Shown: in pieces, positions 24,167 to 38,200 of the stretch | Layout of the letters: each line of letters begins with the position of its first letter | How positions within the stretch are numbered: the stretch's first letter is position 1 | Assembly (NCBI GenBank): GCA_022592445.1 | Contig: JABYQR010000034.1 | Location: forward strand, 150,229 to 214,228 | Reading direction: 5' to 3' | Source of the DNA: Cytidiella melzeri | Taxonomy: Eukaryota > Basidiomycota > Agaricomycetes > Polyporales > Irpicaceae | Length of the DNA stretch: 64,000 nt | Notes under the pieces: model-generated | Seen by the model: the letters and a program-made list of their open reading frames with translations, nothing else | Database searches by the model: none | Told to the model about the DNA's origin: nothing | Position numbers and translations under genes: made by a program

Positions 24167-24948
24167 ATGTCTCTCACTCGTCCACTGTTCGACTCAGCTT
24201 GCAAGGCGTATATACAAAAGTATGCATATACGAACGATGGAGACCGTATAGACAACGAAGCCCTCTCAAAATACCCCTCTGGCTGGTCATGGAACGAGCA
24301 CAGAGTGCGCCCTACACCTTCTTGTCTTCGCCTCTCTTGATGAACTCGGTGCTAGTCGGTCCTTGGTCTTGGATATCTTGCCCGACTTGTCTCGTATACA
24401 GCGACCACACGACGTCGACGCGACGACAATGTGGAGGAATGCGTCTTGGAGGACTCTGCATTCGAGATCGCGGACGATGCTACTGCTGAAGGACCACCGA
24501 ATGCCTTTACTTGCCGACAATATATCGTCTTTTCCTCCACATTTCAGGTCCCGGCTCTCTACTTCTCTATGCATCACAATAGTTCGTCAGCTTTCCTGGC
24601 ATGCTCTGCCATTGTCTTGCTCTGAGCTTTGTTTTGACAGCCGGTGCTCCTTTGACTTTAGAAGAAATCACTGAGTCGCCCCTCTTCCGGCCGCAAGCAC
24701 TGCCAACAGCCGCGATGACGACCTTCGCTCTCGATACTGTTGATTCTGCATTTGCTTTGCTATCTCAAGGCGACCACCCAACCCTCGGGACGCCGTGCTG
24801 GTACCTGCACCCCTGTCACACTGCGGAGGTTGTGGAAGAGATCATGAATGAGTTGGACTGTGTCGGATCTCAGAGGACTCTGCGCTGGCTAGAGGCATGG
24901 TTCATGGTGTTGTGTAATATGGTAGACTTTGGTGAGGTTGGGAGGTAG
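24167..24948 (+). CDS. ATG10: Autophagy E2-like conjugating enzyme ATG10
   Basis: The E2-like enzyme that links Atg12 to Atg5 during autophagosome formation. Three exons (24167-24304, 24356-24581, 24641-24948) give 223 aa. Recognised motifs are FDSACKAYIQKY at the N-terminus, WSWNEHRS then GYLARLV, the beta-strand core CRQYIVFSSTFQVPALYFSM, and the active-site region HPTLGTPCWYLHPCHTAE, where PCWYLHPC carries the catalytic cysteine. The end is WLEAWFMVLCNMVDF. Both introns have good ends (GTGCGC..TAG and GTTCGT..CAG). It is divergent from RPS1. Confidence 0.88.
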
Positions 24949-25218
24949 TATGGGTATGGGTTACCAGTTATGATCCGTACGTGCGTTGCGCTGTCGTGGT
25001 TCCGGCGTCGCGTAGATTCACATGTACTTACCTTCGGTCTTATATAACGAACATCGAACCCGAGCTTGGTACCAAACCATCCTCTCATTTCTCGTCCGTC
25101 GTTCCACTCTGTAACTGGCGTCGGCCTTTATTTTGGCGGTCGTGATCCTTATATTTGTCGTACGATCGCATCTTCAAATTGGTCCAGCCAACCACCACGC
25201 TGTTAGCACGAGTATAAA
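24949..25218. promoter_or_regulatory. Upstream region of acetyl-CoA acetyltransferase
   Basis: Non-coding, 270 bp between the ATG10 stop and the thiolase start. A TATATAA-like string (about 25,040) lies about 180 bp before the ATG, and TATAAAA overlaps the start codon itself; neither is a convincing TATA box. Confidence 0.4.
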
Positions 25219-26767
<1,549 letters not shown>

Positions 26768-27324
26768 AGTATAGGATTAGATTCACTCCCATTTGTATAC
26801 TTTGTCATTCATCGCTTGGACTCGCAATGATCACACCTTCTACCAGGACCCATCAGTCGCGCAGATCTATGAGCGTACGACTCTTTCGCATGCAACTCGT
26901 GACTCATTTCGACTGCGCTGAGATATGGCTAACGGCATGGCACCCGAGTTCCCACAGTCTGCCCCCAAAGCGGTCCGTTCTTACCACGCTTCTTTCGTTG
27001 CTCATCCGCTGATTTAGGCACAATGGGCGGCCTGCGTTATCCTTCGCTCACCGAGCACAGCCGTGGAATCTTGCTGGTGTCCCTGCCTCGTGCTAGTACT
27101 CCATTGGCTTCAACTCCCTTATCGTGAGTGACGTTGTCACACTTATTCTTAAGACGCAGGAAGAGATTATCCGACATGTGCATCAAGTAACAAGTCCACA
27201 CTTGTCCCATGTATATAATGGTTCTCAGTTGATTTTTGCATGTTGCTCAGCTTTCACCAGGCGGCGCTGCTCAAGTTGTGTCTCCCCTCGTTAGCCACCG
27301 ACGACCACCTAACGAACTCGTATC
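26768..27324. other. Intergenic region before the transporter pair
   Basis: About 560 bp. It contains the thiolase 3' flank and the promoter of the first transporter. Two small open frames (26927-27019 and 27022-27126) begin with ATG in fair context but have no known relatives in my memory, so they are not called. Confidence 0.4.
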
Positions 27325-29818
27325 ATGATTCAAAGAGATTCGATCGACAAATCGGAAAAAGTTCCTCCTTCTCCGGTGGCGGATGAGAAACAGACTGTAG
27401 TGGACTCGGAGGCTGCGTCTGTCGTTGATACGCTTCAGGGAGACGAGGCTTTGCACCTCGTCGGAAGAGAGAGAACCGCACAATTTAGCGAAGAGTACAA
27501 CAGAAAACTTCGCAAGAAATTGGTAAGATCAGCTTCACTGTCTCTAAAAGATGCTGAGCGTCGCTGCAGGACTTCATCATCCCACCCCTCTGCGCAGCTG
27601 TGTACTTCACCCAATTTTTGTAAGTGGTCCACTTTATTCAATATTCGAAATTTGCCTGAGACTTTGCGTAGGGACAAAACTTCCTTGAACTATGCTAGGC
27701 AAGTATCATGCCATTTCTACCGTGCGCACCATTAACAGTACGTACAGTATTATGGGTTTGCCGATAACAGGACAGGTTAGCACGCCACCGTTGCTTTGTT
27801 CCGATGTTTATGTTAGCTAATCACCGTAAGCTAGCACTACAATCTAGTGTCTCTGGCGTTCTATGTTGGCATGTCTCAATCCTCCTGATTGAGTCCTTTA
27901 CAACGACTAACACTCATTTTCTCGTCTTAGGCTTCCTCTTCTGGGAGTTTCCTACCGTGTACATTTCACAAAAACTTCGTGTTGCCAAATACCTTGGTGC
28001 CCTGTTTTTGTCCTCGTATCACGGCTACATAGACTCATTCTCTCTGTAGGTGGGAACATCATAGTATGGGGCGCCATCTTGATGTTGCATGCCGCAACGA
28101 CCTCATTTGGTGGATTCTTTGCGCTTCGGTTCTTGCTTGGTAAATTCCGCACGAGTACAGTATTGTAGGTCAAGCTCACTTTGATCACGTAGGGATGTGC
28201 GAGTCTTGCGTAGCTCCGATCCTGATCTTGATCATCTCGATGTTCTACAAGAAAGACGAGCAGGTGAGTATAACATAGCATTATCATCTCGTCGCAACTC
28301 ATTGGCCGCAGGCTTCGCGTATTTCATGGTTCTATGTCATGGTGAGTGTGCTCCCGCTGTGCTGGTGCGCAATGTTTATCTCAACGATTCTTGTAGAACG
28401 GTAAATTCGAGTTGCCCGAACTTCCTTTTTCTAGCGCTTACTAGGCTTTAACTACCAGGTCTGACACAGGTCTTTGGCGGCTTCGTGGCATATGGCATAT
28501 CGTTCTATGATGGACACGCTCTCGTTCCTTACAAGATTATCTATATCCTCCTAGGCGGGCTGGCGATAGTCGTCGGTCTCTGCGTTCTGATTTGGCTCCC
28601 AGACTCACCTGTGCACGCCCGGGTCCTGACTAAGGAAGAGCGTGTCGCTGCTCTTGAGCGTGTCCGCAATGATCAAGGAGGCACCTCTAACAGGAAGTGG
28701 AAGAAAGACCAGATTATCGAAGCGGTCTGCGACGTTCGTGCCTGGCTTATCGTGTTATCCACGTTGCTGAGTTCGCTAATCTCATTCTTCCTTAATCATG
28801 ACGAGTGAATCTAACAGCAGCTCTGTGCAGCGAGTATACCAAATGGCGGTCTCAGCAACTGTGAGCATTACATTGATACTGGAGCTATCCAGTCAGGACT
28901 CATATTGCGTTGTTTTTAGTCAGCAATTTAATCATCAAGAGCTTCGGTTATACGTATGTTTCTAGGCAAATTGTAGTTAACGGCACTGCGCTCAATCTCA
29001 TTTCAGGTCCAAGCAGACTTTGATTCTATCCACTCCAGGCGGTGCCGTCGCCTCCGCAATGACGTTGTTTTGTGGATGGTACTCTGACAAGCGGTAAGCG
29101 ACTGCGATATGTCTCTTTGTTCGGTCTCTGACGTGCGAAACAGAGACTCTCGCATGGTGCCCATCGTTTTCGCATTGATTCCGACCATTGTGGGCTCAGG
29201 AATGCTTGTTGGTCTGAATGGCTCTGGTAACAAGGGCGCACTTCTCTTTGGTGAGTATTTTGACTGTATGTGAATATGTGATTTCTCACAGAATATTGTG
29301 TGACGTAGCTGTGTACTTAGTGGGCACATTTGGCAGTGCTCTATCCATCATATACGCGTATAATGCAAGCAACGTCAGTGGGCACACCAAGAAGGTATGT
29401 GGATCCCTGATATTACAAGCGGAAGTAATCTCACTTCATGCATACGGTAACAGAACACGATCAATGCTATGACACTCGTTTCGTTTGCGCTGGGCAACAT
29501 TATTGGTACAGAGATATTCCAGCCGAAGGATGCCCCCGCCTATATTCCAGCCAAGATAACCATCCTCGTTCTTCTATCTGTCCAGCTATTCATTTGCTAT
29601 CTGCTGCGATGGATCAACTACCGTCTAAATGTCCGCAAACGCGCACTTCTGGCGGCGGAGAAGGCCCGACGAGGATGGACTGACGAGGATGTACAGAAGG
29701 AACGCGAGAGAAACGCATTCCTGGACTTGACGGATAAACAGTATGTTGTGATATTGGTGTTTTGTATGCTGTCGTCTGATCCGGTTCTAGGAACATGTTC
29801 TTTATCTATACCATGTAA
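27325..29818 (+). CDS. MFS anion:cation symporter, Dal5/allantoate-permease family (copy 1)
   Basis: A 12-helix major-facilitator protein of the Dal5 family, which takes up anions such as allantoate, nicotinate or vitamins at the plasma membrane. Eighteen exons can be joined to 522 aa. Signature blocks: SIMGLPITGQ, FYVGFLFWEFPTVYISQKLR, FALRFLLGMCESCVAPILIL, SMFYKKDEQASRISWFYVM, GFVAYGISFYDGHALVPYKI, LIWLPDSPVHARVLTKEERV, NASNVSGHTKK and GTEIFQPKDAPAYIPAKI. Substrate cannot be told from sequence. Introns 27699-27747 and 27869-27930 begin with GC, not GT. A 4-nt exon (28397-28400) is needed to restore the MNG motif. The protein ends in NMFFIYTM. Confidence 0.85.
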
Positions 29819-30162
29819 TGAGTCACTAACAGATTCGCACTGCTATACATCAGTCCATATCGGCGTGGAGGAGTCAAACGAGCTGTGACGCAGAATGCCT
29901 GTCTGTTTGTGAGGCAGCGGAGATATCTGCCGTAAGACTTGAATGTATGGCCGCGCCGGGATATAGCTTCTGACTGAGTAAGTCTCGTCTTTCCGCGCTA
30001 AACTAAGAAGCCCATAACTTATCATACTGCTAGTATCATATCGTTCTCATGGTACGGGTCTTGTGATAGAAGTCGTTATCATACTTGAAGCGGGCCCGTG
30101 TCTATTTAGCTCGACGTTTTGTTTACCACCGTTTCGTCGCTTTGCACACAATCGGACACGCC

Positions 30163-32643
30163 ATGGGTATCTCAGAAACGGAATCGTCTGGAGTACCAAA
30201 GGATGTCTTTGACGGGGCGGAAAAGGGCCCTATAGACTACTCGTACATCGTCGATGATGACAAGGACGAAGCCTTGCAGCTGGTAGGACTCGAGCGAACG
30301 GGCACATACAGCGAGGAAGATTACCAAAAGGTCAAGAGAAAGCTGGTACGTGCGTTCCAGCCCAAGTAACGGCAGTGCTAACGCCTTCAGATAGGACTTC
30401 GTCATCATTCCGTTATGTATGGCGGTGTACGGGTCTCAATATCTGTGAGTCTATCCGCGATTCTTGCCGTGATAAATCTCGAACATTCTTGGTCAGAGAC
30501 AAAAACGTCCTCAACTATGCCAGGTAGGCAAACATCACCGTGATGCATCGCACTGAATCATTGATACAATGACTTACCGTTTCAGCATCATGGGTTTGCC
30601 TATCACAGGCCAGGTAAACACGAATAGTCTGTCTTGTTAGTCCATGTCCATCCTGATAATTGTCCATGACGATAGGACTACAATCTCTCTTCACTTGTAT
30701 TCTATCTAGGTGTGCCTCAGTCACTATTGGCGATGTTCGCGCCAAACTCACAACATATGCATGGCAGGCTTCTTGATATGGGTCTTTCCAACCATGTATA
30801 TTGCCCAGAAGTCGCCACTGGGAAGATATCTTGGAGTCAATATTGTGCTTTGGGGAATTGTCATGATGCTCCTCTCCGTTCCGAACACATTTGGTCCCTT
30901 CTTCTTCCTTCGCTTGCTCCTGGGTGCGTGCTGTCGTGGCTTGCTACTGTTGTGGACGGATCCAACCCCAAATTTCACAGGCATGCTCGAGAGCTGTGTG
31001 GCTCCGATCCTCATTTTGATAATCTCCATGTTCTATAGAAAGAACGAACAGGTGCGGCGCTTGGTAATTCAAACAGTCGAAATGATAGTGAACTGACTAG
31101 GCACATCTTGCTACAGGCCAAACGCATCTCGTGGTTTTATGCGATGGTACGTTGAGCTTGACTTATTATAGAGATGATTATGATTCTGATCTACTACTCT
31201 ACCTCAGAATGGCGTTGTTAGCATCTTCGGCAGCTTTGTTGCATACGTAACTCTGCTCTCTAGCCATTATTCCAGCCGGGATACTGACACGGTGTTTAGG
31301 GAATATCGTTCGACACTAACGCTCAAATCCTCCCGTACAAGATCATGTACTTGCTTACAGGCGGGCTCGCCATCTCAGTGGGGATAGCCGTGCTACTATG
31401 GATGCCTGACTCTCCCGTGCATGCTAGATTCTTGACGCAAGAGGAGCGTGTGATTGCTGTGGAACGCGTGCGGGATGACCAAGGTGGAACTGAAAATAAG
31501 AAGATCAAAAGAAAACAGGTTTTCGAGGCTCTCACAGACGTCAGAACATGGCTCATTGTCATAATGACAATTATGAGTACGTCCGGAGCTATATGTGTTC
31601 GATTCATTGACCGTGCTAATGTTGAACGTTAAGCGTCGATCCCCAATGGAAGTCTATCAAATTGTGAGTGTCGGCCAGCCGTGACTTTAAACTCAGGCTT
31701 AGCACTAACTTCCTATGACAGTCGGTAACTTAGTCATCAAGGTTCGTCGGCGGTACATTCTATTGTGCTATATAATTGCTATTTACACGAGGTCATAGAG
31801 CTTTGGATATCCGTGAGTAGGCCGTGTCACGATAACTATGGCCATTGAAAGATCGTCACCTCCCCCAGTTCCCGCCAGGCACTGATTTTGTCATCTCCTT
31901 TGGGCGCGGTTGGAATAATCAGCGCTATACTTTGCGGATGGTACTCAGATTATGTGGTACGTGTCAATCCTATCTTCTAATTTGTTCACACTCTCATAAA
32001 GGCACAAAGTCCGATAGAATGCTTCCCATTGCGCTCAGCTTGATACCCACTTTGGTGGGTTCAGCCATGCTTGTAGGATTAAAACCTACCCCAGAACATA
32101 AAGCCGCGCTGCTGTTCGGTGAGCACCAAAGACCTCACGGTTACAATTTTCAGACGATTCTTACATTGCCAATTCTAGCCGATTATATTGTGAATTTCTT
32201 CGGTAGCTCCCTCGCCATATTATACGCATGGAACGCTAGCAATACCAGCGGGTACACGAAAAAGGTGACAATCAATGCCATGACATTGGCATCGTTCTGC
32301 ATCGGAAACATCGTCGGCGCAGAGACCTTCTTACCTAAGGACGCTCCAAACTACATCCCAGGCAAGACTGCGATCTTGATATTGCTCTCCGTCTCGTTCT
32401 TCCTTTGCTTCGTACTCCGATTCCTCAACATGCGGCTGAACGCCAAGAAAAGACGTGGAATTGCGGAGCTGAAGGAGAGGAACAGGTGGACTGATCAGGA
32501 CATCGAAAGGGAGAGGCAGCGTCATGCTTTCCTGGACATGACCGACAAAGAGTAAGAGCTCCGAGGTTATCTTCCATGGTCGGTCTTCCCTTACTGACGC
32601 ATGCGATTTTCCCAGAAATCCTTATTTCCTCTACACCCTTTGA
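30163..32643 (+). CDS. MFS anion:cation symporter, Dal5/allantoate-permease family (copy 2)
   Basis: Tandem paralogue of the gene upstream, same strand, 344 bp after its stop. Same exon layout and motifs: SIMGLPITGQ, FLIWVFPTMYIAQKSPLGRY, LGMLESCVAPILILIISMFY, RISWFYAMNGVVSIFGSFVA, LLWMPDSPVHARFLTQEERV, NASNTSGYTKK, GAETFLPKDAPNYIPGKTA and a final FLYTL before TGA at 32641-32643. The N-terminal cytosolic stretch is acidic and differs from copy 1. Here the equivalents of the two GC introns have ordinary GT donors. All exons I checked join in frame, so the gene looks functional. The two copies differ most in the N-terminus and in the loop after helix 6, suggesting an old duplication with separate substrates. 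Confidence 0.85.
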
Positions 32644-33103
32644 ATGCTTACGACGATGTGCAATAGTTTATGTATCGATATACTGGATTGAAATCTTTCG
32701 CGACGCGCTCGACAGCGTTTGGTCATCACTACGGTGATTATCTGTCAGATTAAAACTCGAAGATCACGACTTAGCCTCGCTTCCTCATATTGTGCCACAG
32801 CTTACGCTGCTGTATATTCGAGGCATGCTTCTCTTGCCGAATCATGAATATACGCCCGTTGGTGGGACGCCAGTAAGACTGATAGACTTGCCGAGGTTTG
32901 GCTGCCCTGACTGCCCTGACACGTGCAGTGATAGACAATATCTTTCTTCAGTAACCCTTTCTGCTGAAATGACGTGGGCTTCCATTTCTGCATGAACCAC
33001 AATCAATATTGAGAATCATTGCATTGTACGAAGCAGGTTCAAGTGTACGGGAGCTGGACACTGTTCATGACCCTACTTTAGCCATGGCTTAAGCCCGCTA
33101 AAT
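32644..33103. other. Intergenic region
   Basis: No supportable gene. It holds the 3' flank of transporter 2 and the 3' flank of the split minus-strand gene that follows. Confidence 0.4.
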
Positions 33104-33445
33104 CTAGCAGAAGACGATATTGATCTGTGAATTCGCGAAAAGAGTATCGATAACTTATTTTATTCAATTAGGAGACTTACGCCGATGTTGCTGCCCAGGC
33201 ACTGAACGGGTGCTCCGTTGGTAGGATCAGTGAATGAGCCAGGGCAGTCAGGCTCATCGCAGGTCGCGCTTTCAGAGCAAGCTCCAAAGAAGTTGAAGGC
33301 CATCGGATAGGTGCTAAAGAAGGACGAGTACAGTGATCAAGGTGTCTAACCTCAGTTATGCTGACCAGTTAACACCGGAGCTCAAGCATTTGGCACCTGC
33401 GAAGTCTGTAAGCCAGGAGATGCCTCCAAAGAGCTGACTATCAAT
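33104..33445 (-). pseudogene. Cysteine-rich secreted (thaumatin/glycopeptide-like) protein, 3' part of split gene
   Basis: On the minus strand three exon pieces join: FGGISWLTDFAGAKCLSSGV.. up to about 33367, then YPMAFNFFGACSESATCDEP onward with further cysteines, then INIVFC and TAG at 33104-33106. The cysteine spacing and the FGGISWLTDFAG block resemble basidiomycete glycopeptide/thaumatin-like secreted proteins. The coding frame runs straight into the left end of the copia-1 element and resumes past its right end (see 51346-51437), so the gene was broken by that insertion. Confidence 0.65.
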
Positions 33446-33450
33446 GGTGG

Positions 33451-33703
33451 TGTTGGACGTTGACCCGCCTGGAGCAACGGACTGAGAGAGAGTACGGGAC
33501 GGACGCCCATATAGGGGCCGTACAGGGGTTGAGAGCGAGGGGTTGAGAGCGAAAGAATGCGCGTCTACGGACTTACCTGAATGATGAACTGGTACAGCGT
33601 CCTTTATCGCTTACGACGCTGTACCAGGTATGCACTCACGTTGTATTTGTATCTACGGTCCAATTTAATCGCTTACGACGCTGTACCAGACTTCTAAATA
33701 ACA
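33451..33703 (+). repeat. 5' LTR of copia-1
   Basis: 253 bp, TG..CA. It is identical by eye to the 3' LTR except for 62 extra bases (33628-33689), which begin GTATGC, end CCAG, and repeat the 22-bp string ATCGCTTACGACGCTGTACC+AG that stands just before them. A short internal direct repeat GGGGTTGAGAGCG also occurs in both LTRs. Confidence 0.9.
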
Positions 33704-33717
33704 GGTTATGAGCCCCG
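33704..33717 (+). other. Primer-binding site of copia-1
   Basis: GGTTATGAGCCCCG directly follows the LTR. Its complement matches the anticodon arm of the initiator-methionine tRNA (GGGCTCATAACC), not the tRNA 3' end, so priming from a cut (half) tRNA is implied, as is known for Drosophila copia. Confidence 0.75.
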
Positions 33718-33783
33718 GCTCCCTGTATATTGCACATCAATACCTACCTATCATTGCATCTTCGAAACCCCTATTCCGTCGAC

Positions 33784-34357
33784 ATGTCAGACTCTGAGAA
33801 ATCTACGACGAAAGACTACAAGTCCAAACTCGAGAAACTCCATGACGACGGAGAAACCAATGACTATGTACAGTGGGCTATGCAATCTGAGATCATTCTC
33901 GAAGATCTCGACTTGTGGAAATATATCGACAAAGATGCTGATGAATCAACGCCACCGCTTGGTCCAAAGGTTAGACCTTCGACAAGACTCCTCGCGGGTA
34001 ATAGTGTGGAGGTGGAAGAGGCAGAGAAGAAGGCGAAGATCTGGTGGAAGGATAACAAATACACGTTATCGCTGTTTGTACGCGCCATTCCGACCCACAA
34101 AGTTCCTCTGATCTCCGGTTCTAAGACGGCGCGAGATGCCTGGAACGCCCTGCACGACGAATACATGCCGGTCAATAGTCTTCGAGCGTCTGCACTTCAT
34201 CAAGCGATTATGGGTTATAAATGCACCAGTACCCTGATTGTATCCAAGTGGACAGAGAAGATCCGCAACATGTACATTGATCTCATCAATCAAGACAAAG
34301 ATTGCATGTCTGACGCAGCATTCGCGAAGACGCTCGCGAACCTACTACCGCTTGACG
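33784..34357 (+). pseudogene. copia-1 gag, 5' part
   Basis: Begins MSDSEKSTTKDYKSKLEKLH and carries the copia gag (UBN2-like) pattern: YVQWAMQSEIILEDLDLWKY, then TARDAWNALHDEYMPVNSLR and MGYKCTSTLIVSKWTEKIRN. It runs in frame to CTTGACG at 34351-34357, where the tnp2 transposon is inserted; the same frame resumes at 44494 with ESWRAFTRTLREKI. Confidence 0.8.
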
Positions 34358-34369
34358 CTCAGTAAAACC
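34358..34369 (+). repeat. Left terminal inverted repeat of the tnp2 transposon
   Basis: CTCAGTAAAACC; ten of ten outer bases and eleven of twelve overall pair with the right end. Confidence 0.8.
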
Positions 34370-35209
34370 ATGAGTGTGATTACAGTCATCAGAAAGTCAT
34401 TTGTCCCTGTTTTCCTACATCAGATGCACTATTTAATGACTGGTAGACAGGCGGCCAGAATGTTGCGTTTGGAATGGACTACATTAACACTTATTCATGA
34501 CTTGTTGCGACTGTCATGACTTCAATTGGACTGGTTGTACACATTACGATGACTATCTCCGGAGCCTCCGATTTCCTGATCGTGCGTGGTTATACTGGAC
34601 CTTATCGCGACCATAAGTACACTGGCAACTGACTTCGTCCACACAAGGGCGACACATGGGCCACTTGTGTAAGGCGTGTTTGCTGTCAATAGATGTCCTT
34701 TATAAGTCCCCTACCAGTCAACTGCAGTATCTTTGAGTAACTGCCCACGCCGATCTTGATGCGAGCCGCTGTCAGTCAACAGTGCTTTCGAAGTCAACTA
34801 ATCTGCCTCGCACGTTGTCTCCCAGTCCTCGAATAGTCCGTTAGCGGTCTTTCTGAGTCCGTAACATGGTGTCGAAAAGGTCAAATAATGGTCGTAAATA
34901 CCGGCTAATCAGTAACTATCGTTCGCGAAATGGGGGCCAATGAAAGGTATGGTATGGGCAGAACGGTATGACGACGGCAACCCCTGCGAGTGAATATCAA
35001 TGGATGGGTAACCACGAAGATGCATAGAACATGGCATAAAGAAAAGTAGGTATTCAGGAAAGCCGGATTGCGATGAGATAGTGGGTATATACCGCATGCG
35101 TAGGAACGTGCGATAGATATTCAAAGTTTCACGGTAAAAGGGATAGCGATAGGCAAGCGACAACGAAGGAAAGCGGGGCAACTAAACCGATGAAGCCTTT
35201 GATTTGACT
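34370..35209. other. Left subterminal non-coding region of the tnp2 transposon
   Basis: About 840 bp without a supportable gene. Subterminal regions of tnp2-type elements usually hold transposase-binding repeats; I could not find a repeated motif by eye. Confidence 0.4.
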
Positions 35210-38200
35210 TTAGCCTAGGGAGGGCAGGCGCTCAGACACTGGGCACGAAAGCAAGACTAAACAGAACAATACCTCATATTCGCGTTGGCTCGCTGCGAGA
35301 AGTTCCTCTGGCTTTTCTTTGAATAGTTCCTTCAGAACTTGGTCAACTGGCAATAAATTACCATTCACGGAAATCAGTATGGATGCATTGATTCAGTGAC
35401 AAAACAGTGGACGTCTCACCGACGGGGCGCTTTGTGCTGCGAGGCAAATCCTTGCCAAGGACTTTGAGCATCTTGAGAGTCTCCGTCAGGTTCAATCGTT
35501 GACTGATGTGCTGAAAGCGACGATTGAGGGCTTCGAAATAGAGTACAAACGGGGACTGGGCTAACCTCGACAGTTTTGATCAATGTGATCGTCGTTCCGG
35601 TAGCAGCGGCGGCTCTGCTAGGCTCAGATGAATCAGCGGGGGAATCAGCCGCGACAGGAACGGCGGGATCGACACAGGAATCCGGAGCGTCTGGTCTCGT
35701 GGCTTTAGGAGCACCGGTTTTCTTCCCGCGAGCACGGGGTTTAGGCGCGGCCGGAGCTGCAGCTGGCGCGGATGCTGCAGGCTTTGGAGCCTCCTGTGAA
35801 AGTTATTGGCTATGCAGGGACAAAAGCTGAAAAAAAGGAGATCCTTACACCGCCGGCGTCCAACCATGCTTTCTTGATTCCACCCACCAACCGTTCAAGG
35901 TAATCGTCAGCAATCCAGCGCGAAGGGGCAGGGACATTACGACTATGACACAACTGTCGCGCAACCTCCGCTATCTTGATGCCCACAGAGAGCAACTCAA
36001 GCGCATGGCCCGTGTTGCCGATTATAGTCCAGTCTTTGATCGCCGGGCCCAGATGGGAGGAATACATGGCATGACCCCATTGCGTATCGTTGTTGTCCTC
36101 GTCATCGTACTCTTGTGAATTAGGGTCGGCGGTCTTTAGAAGGTGTAAGAAGGCTTTGGCGACCATATCGGGCGAAGAACGTTTGTGGTTTGGATGCTCG
36201 CCCATGATGCCGACCAACGCCTTGATTTCGTCGATTATGTCCGCGCGAATTGAAAGATCCTGTGTCTCTAGGTAGGCTGATAAGAGTACAATTAGTGACG
36301 AAAATGAAAAACAAGGGGGCGCGTGACTTGCAACTTAGCCCGGTGACTGCGAGGGTGCATAAATTAGCGACAAGGGTGGATGAGGTCAAAAGAAACTTAC
36401 AGGAGGACGGCACGGAGATGTGCGAGAGGTCGACTATTTTCCGACCAGACGGCAGAGCTGACTCAAACATGCTAGTAGACGGAGGGGCCGTGCTTGACAA
36501 TGTACCTTGCCTAAAGGCTGGAGGAAGATGCGGGGAAGAAGGGGGACTGGAGTCCGAGTCAAAGTGGGCTACAAGTGGATATGTTTGCTTCAGCATCAGC
36601 CATCGTGAACGCGTGATGCGCGAAACTCACCAGACTCGTCGTGGGCAGTCTTGTTCCTCTTTGAAGCAGATGGGGACAGCTGGAAAGGACCACGTTTGGT
36701 CGGCGCTTTCATGGGCGACGCCTGCATTGACTGGCCTTGTATGGTGAACGAGACCATCGGAGATGAAGCGAAGGTATGGCGAATCTCGTCACGAGAGGGA
36801 AGGGGTGTCTGGGGTTGGACGTGCACACTGGCATAGCCATGCCAAGGTGAACCAATAGGGTTGTGCGACGCGGCTTGGGTTGGGCCAGAAGGGCCCGTGA
36901 ACGTGGTAAAATTGTGATGCGCCGTCTGGCTGCTTGTTGCGGGAGGTAGGACGGGAGTGGGTGCCGTTGATTGGGATTCACTCGCCAAGGACGGGGCGGG
37001 CGGGCGGAAGACTGGCGTAGATGAACAGGGGTCGCGTGCTAAAGCAGCGGGAGGTGGGTGGGAAGGCGGAGGCAACTGCCCGCTGTCGGAACGAGCGGGG
37101 TGTGTGTGCACGGTAGCTCCTGTGTGGGAGCTCGCAAGATCATTGGTCATGTCGTCTTCGTCGTCTTCGTTGTCTTCGTCGTCATCTTCGTCTTCAGGTT
37201 CGCTTCCGGCTTGACGGGGTGGGCGTCGAGACTTCGCCTTGCCTTTCTTCTTCGGCGGCTGAAGGACGGCTGAAAGGAAGTACGCAGCCTTGTAGTGATC
37301 GCCACAAAGCCTGAGGATGGGGTGTATTTCCTCCAATATGGCCAGCGCGCCATTCCATGCATCCTCGCATTCAGTGGTATAGTAGCGCACCGTGTTGGGC
37401 ATATCCTGACCCCCCTTTGCCTCCTTGCACTGCTCCATAACCTTGAGGAGTTTCCTGGCGGTCCCTTTGATGGCCTTCGACAGATGAAGACGTTCCGCTC
37501 GTTCGAGTTCCCGGCCGTCGCTCCACCGGAGGCATTTTGCTGTCGTGCGGGCTTCGTTATTACGGTAGACCCCGGCTGCCTTTCCGAAGCCTTTACGAGA
37601 ATCCTTGGTCCAGAGCACACTATCTGGCATGTCCGCGGGTTTTGCCCGTGACTCGGATAGTTGAGCCAGCGTCTGGCACTCCAGCGATTCTGGCGTGAGC
37701 GCTAGGAGCTTATCGACTGTGATTTTTTCTGGCGGTACGATACTAAGGCTAGAAAATAAGAAATCGGACAAAATGATGCTTTGGAACGAAGACTTACTTT
37801 GACCTGGACAGCATGGACGGTTCTGGGGTAATAAATCGTGAGGCTGAGTCACTGGGGGCGAGCTCAATTGCCGAGCTAGAACCAGCTTCAGTTTGAACTG
37901 CCAGAGGTGATCATTAAACAGAACACTCACTTTGGACCGGTGAACGGTGGTAAATGGTTAGGCATCATTGCGCGAGCCTTGAGATCTTGGAACTCGGCGG
38001 CGAGATTGTCGTAGCGCTGCTTGGCCTCCATAGCCTCACCATAATACCGGTGTTCGCGACCGGTGGATTGTTCGAGCGCGGACTGCAAACGCCGAATTTT
38101 CTGAATCCCGTCTTCAACAAATAATCGAACACAGTGAAGGGAGTTTGCATCGAGCGGCGTGTCGTCAAGAAGTTGTTTGGCACGGCATAGGGAGACGGAT

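Noticed and set aside
26927..27126. Two tiny plus-strand open frames
   Set aside because: Under 35 codons each with no recognisable similarity; cannot be told from chance.
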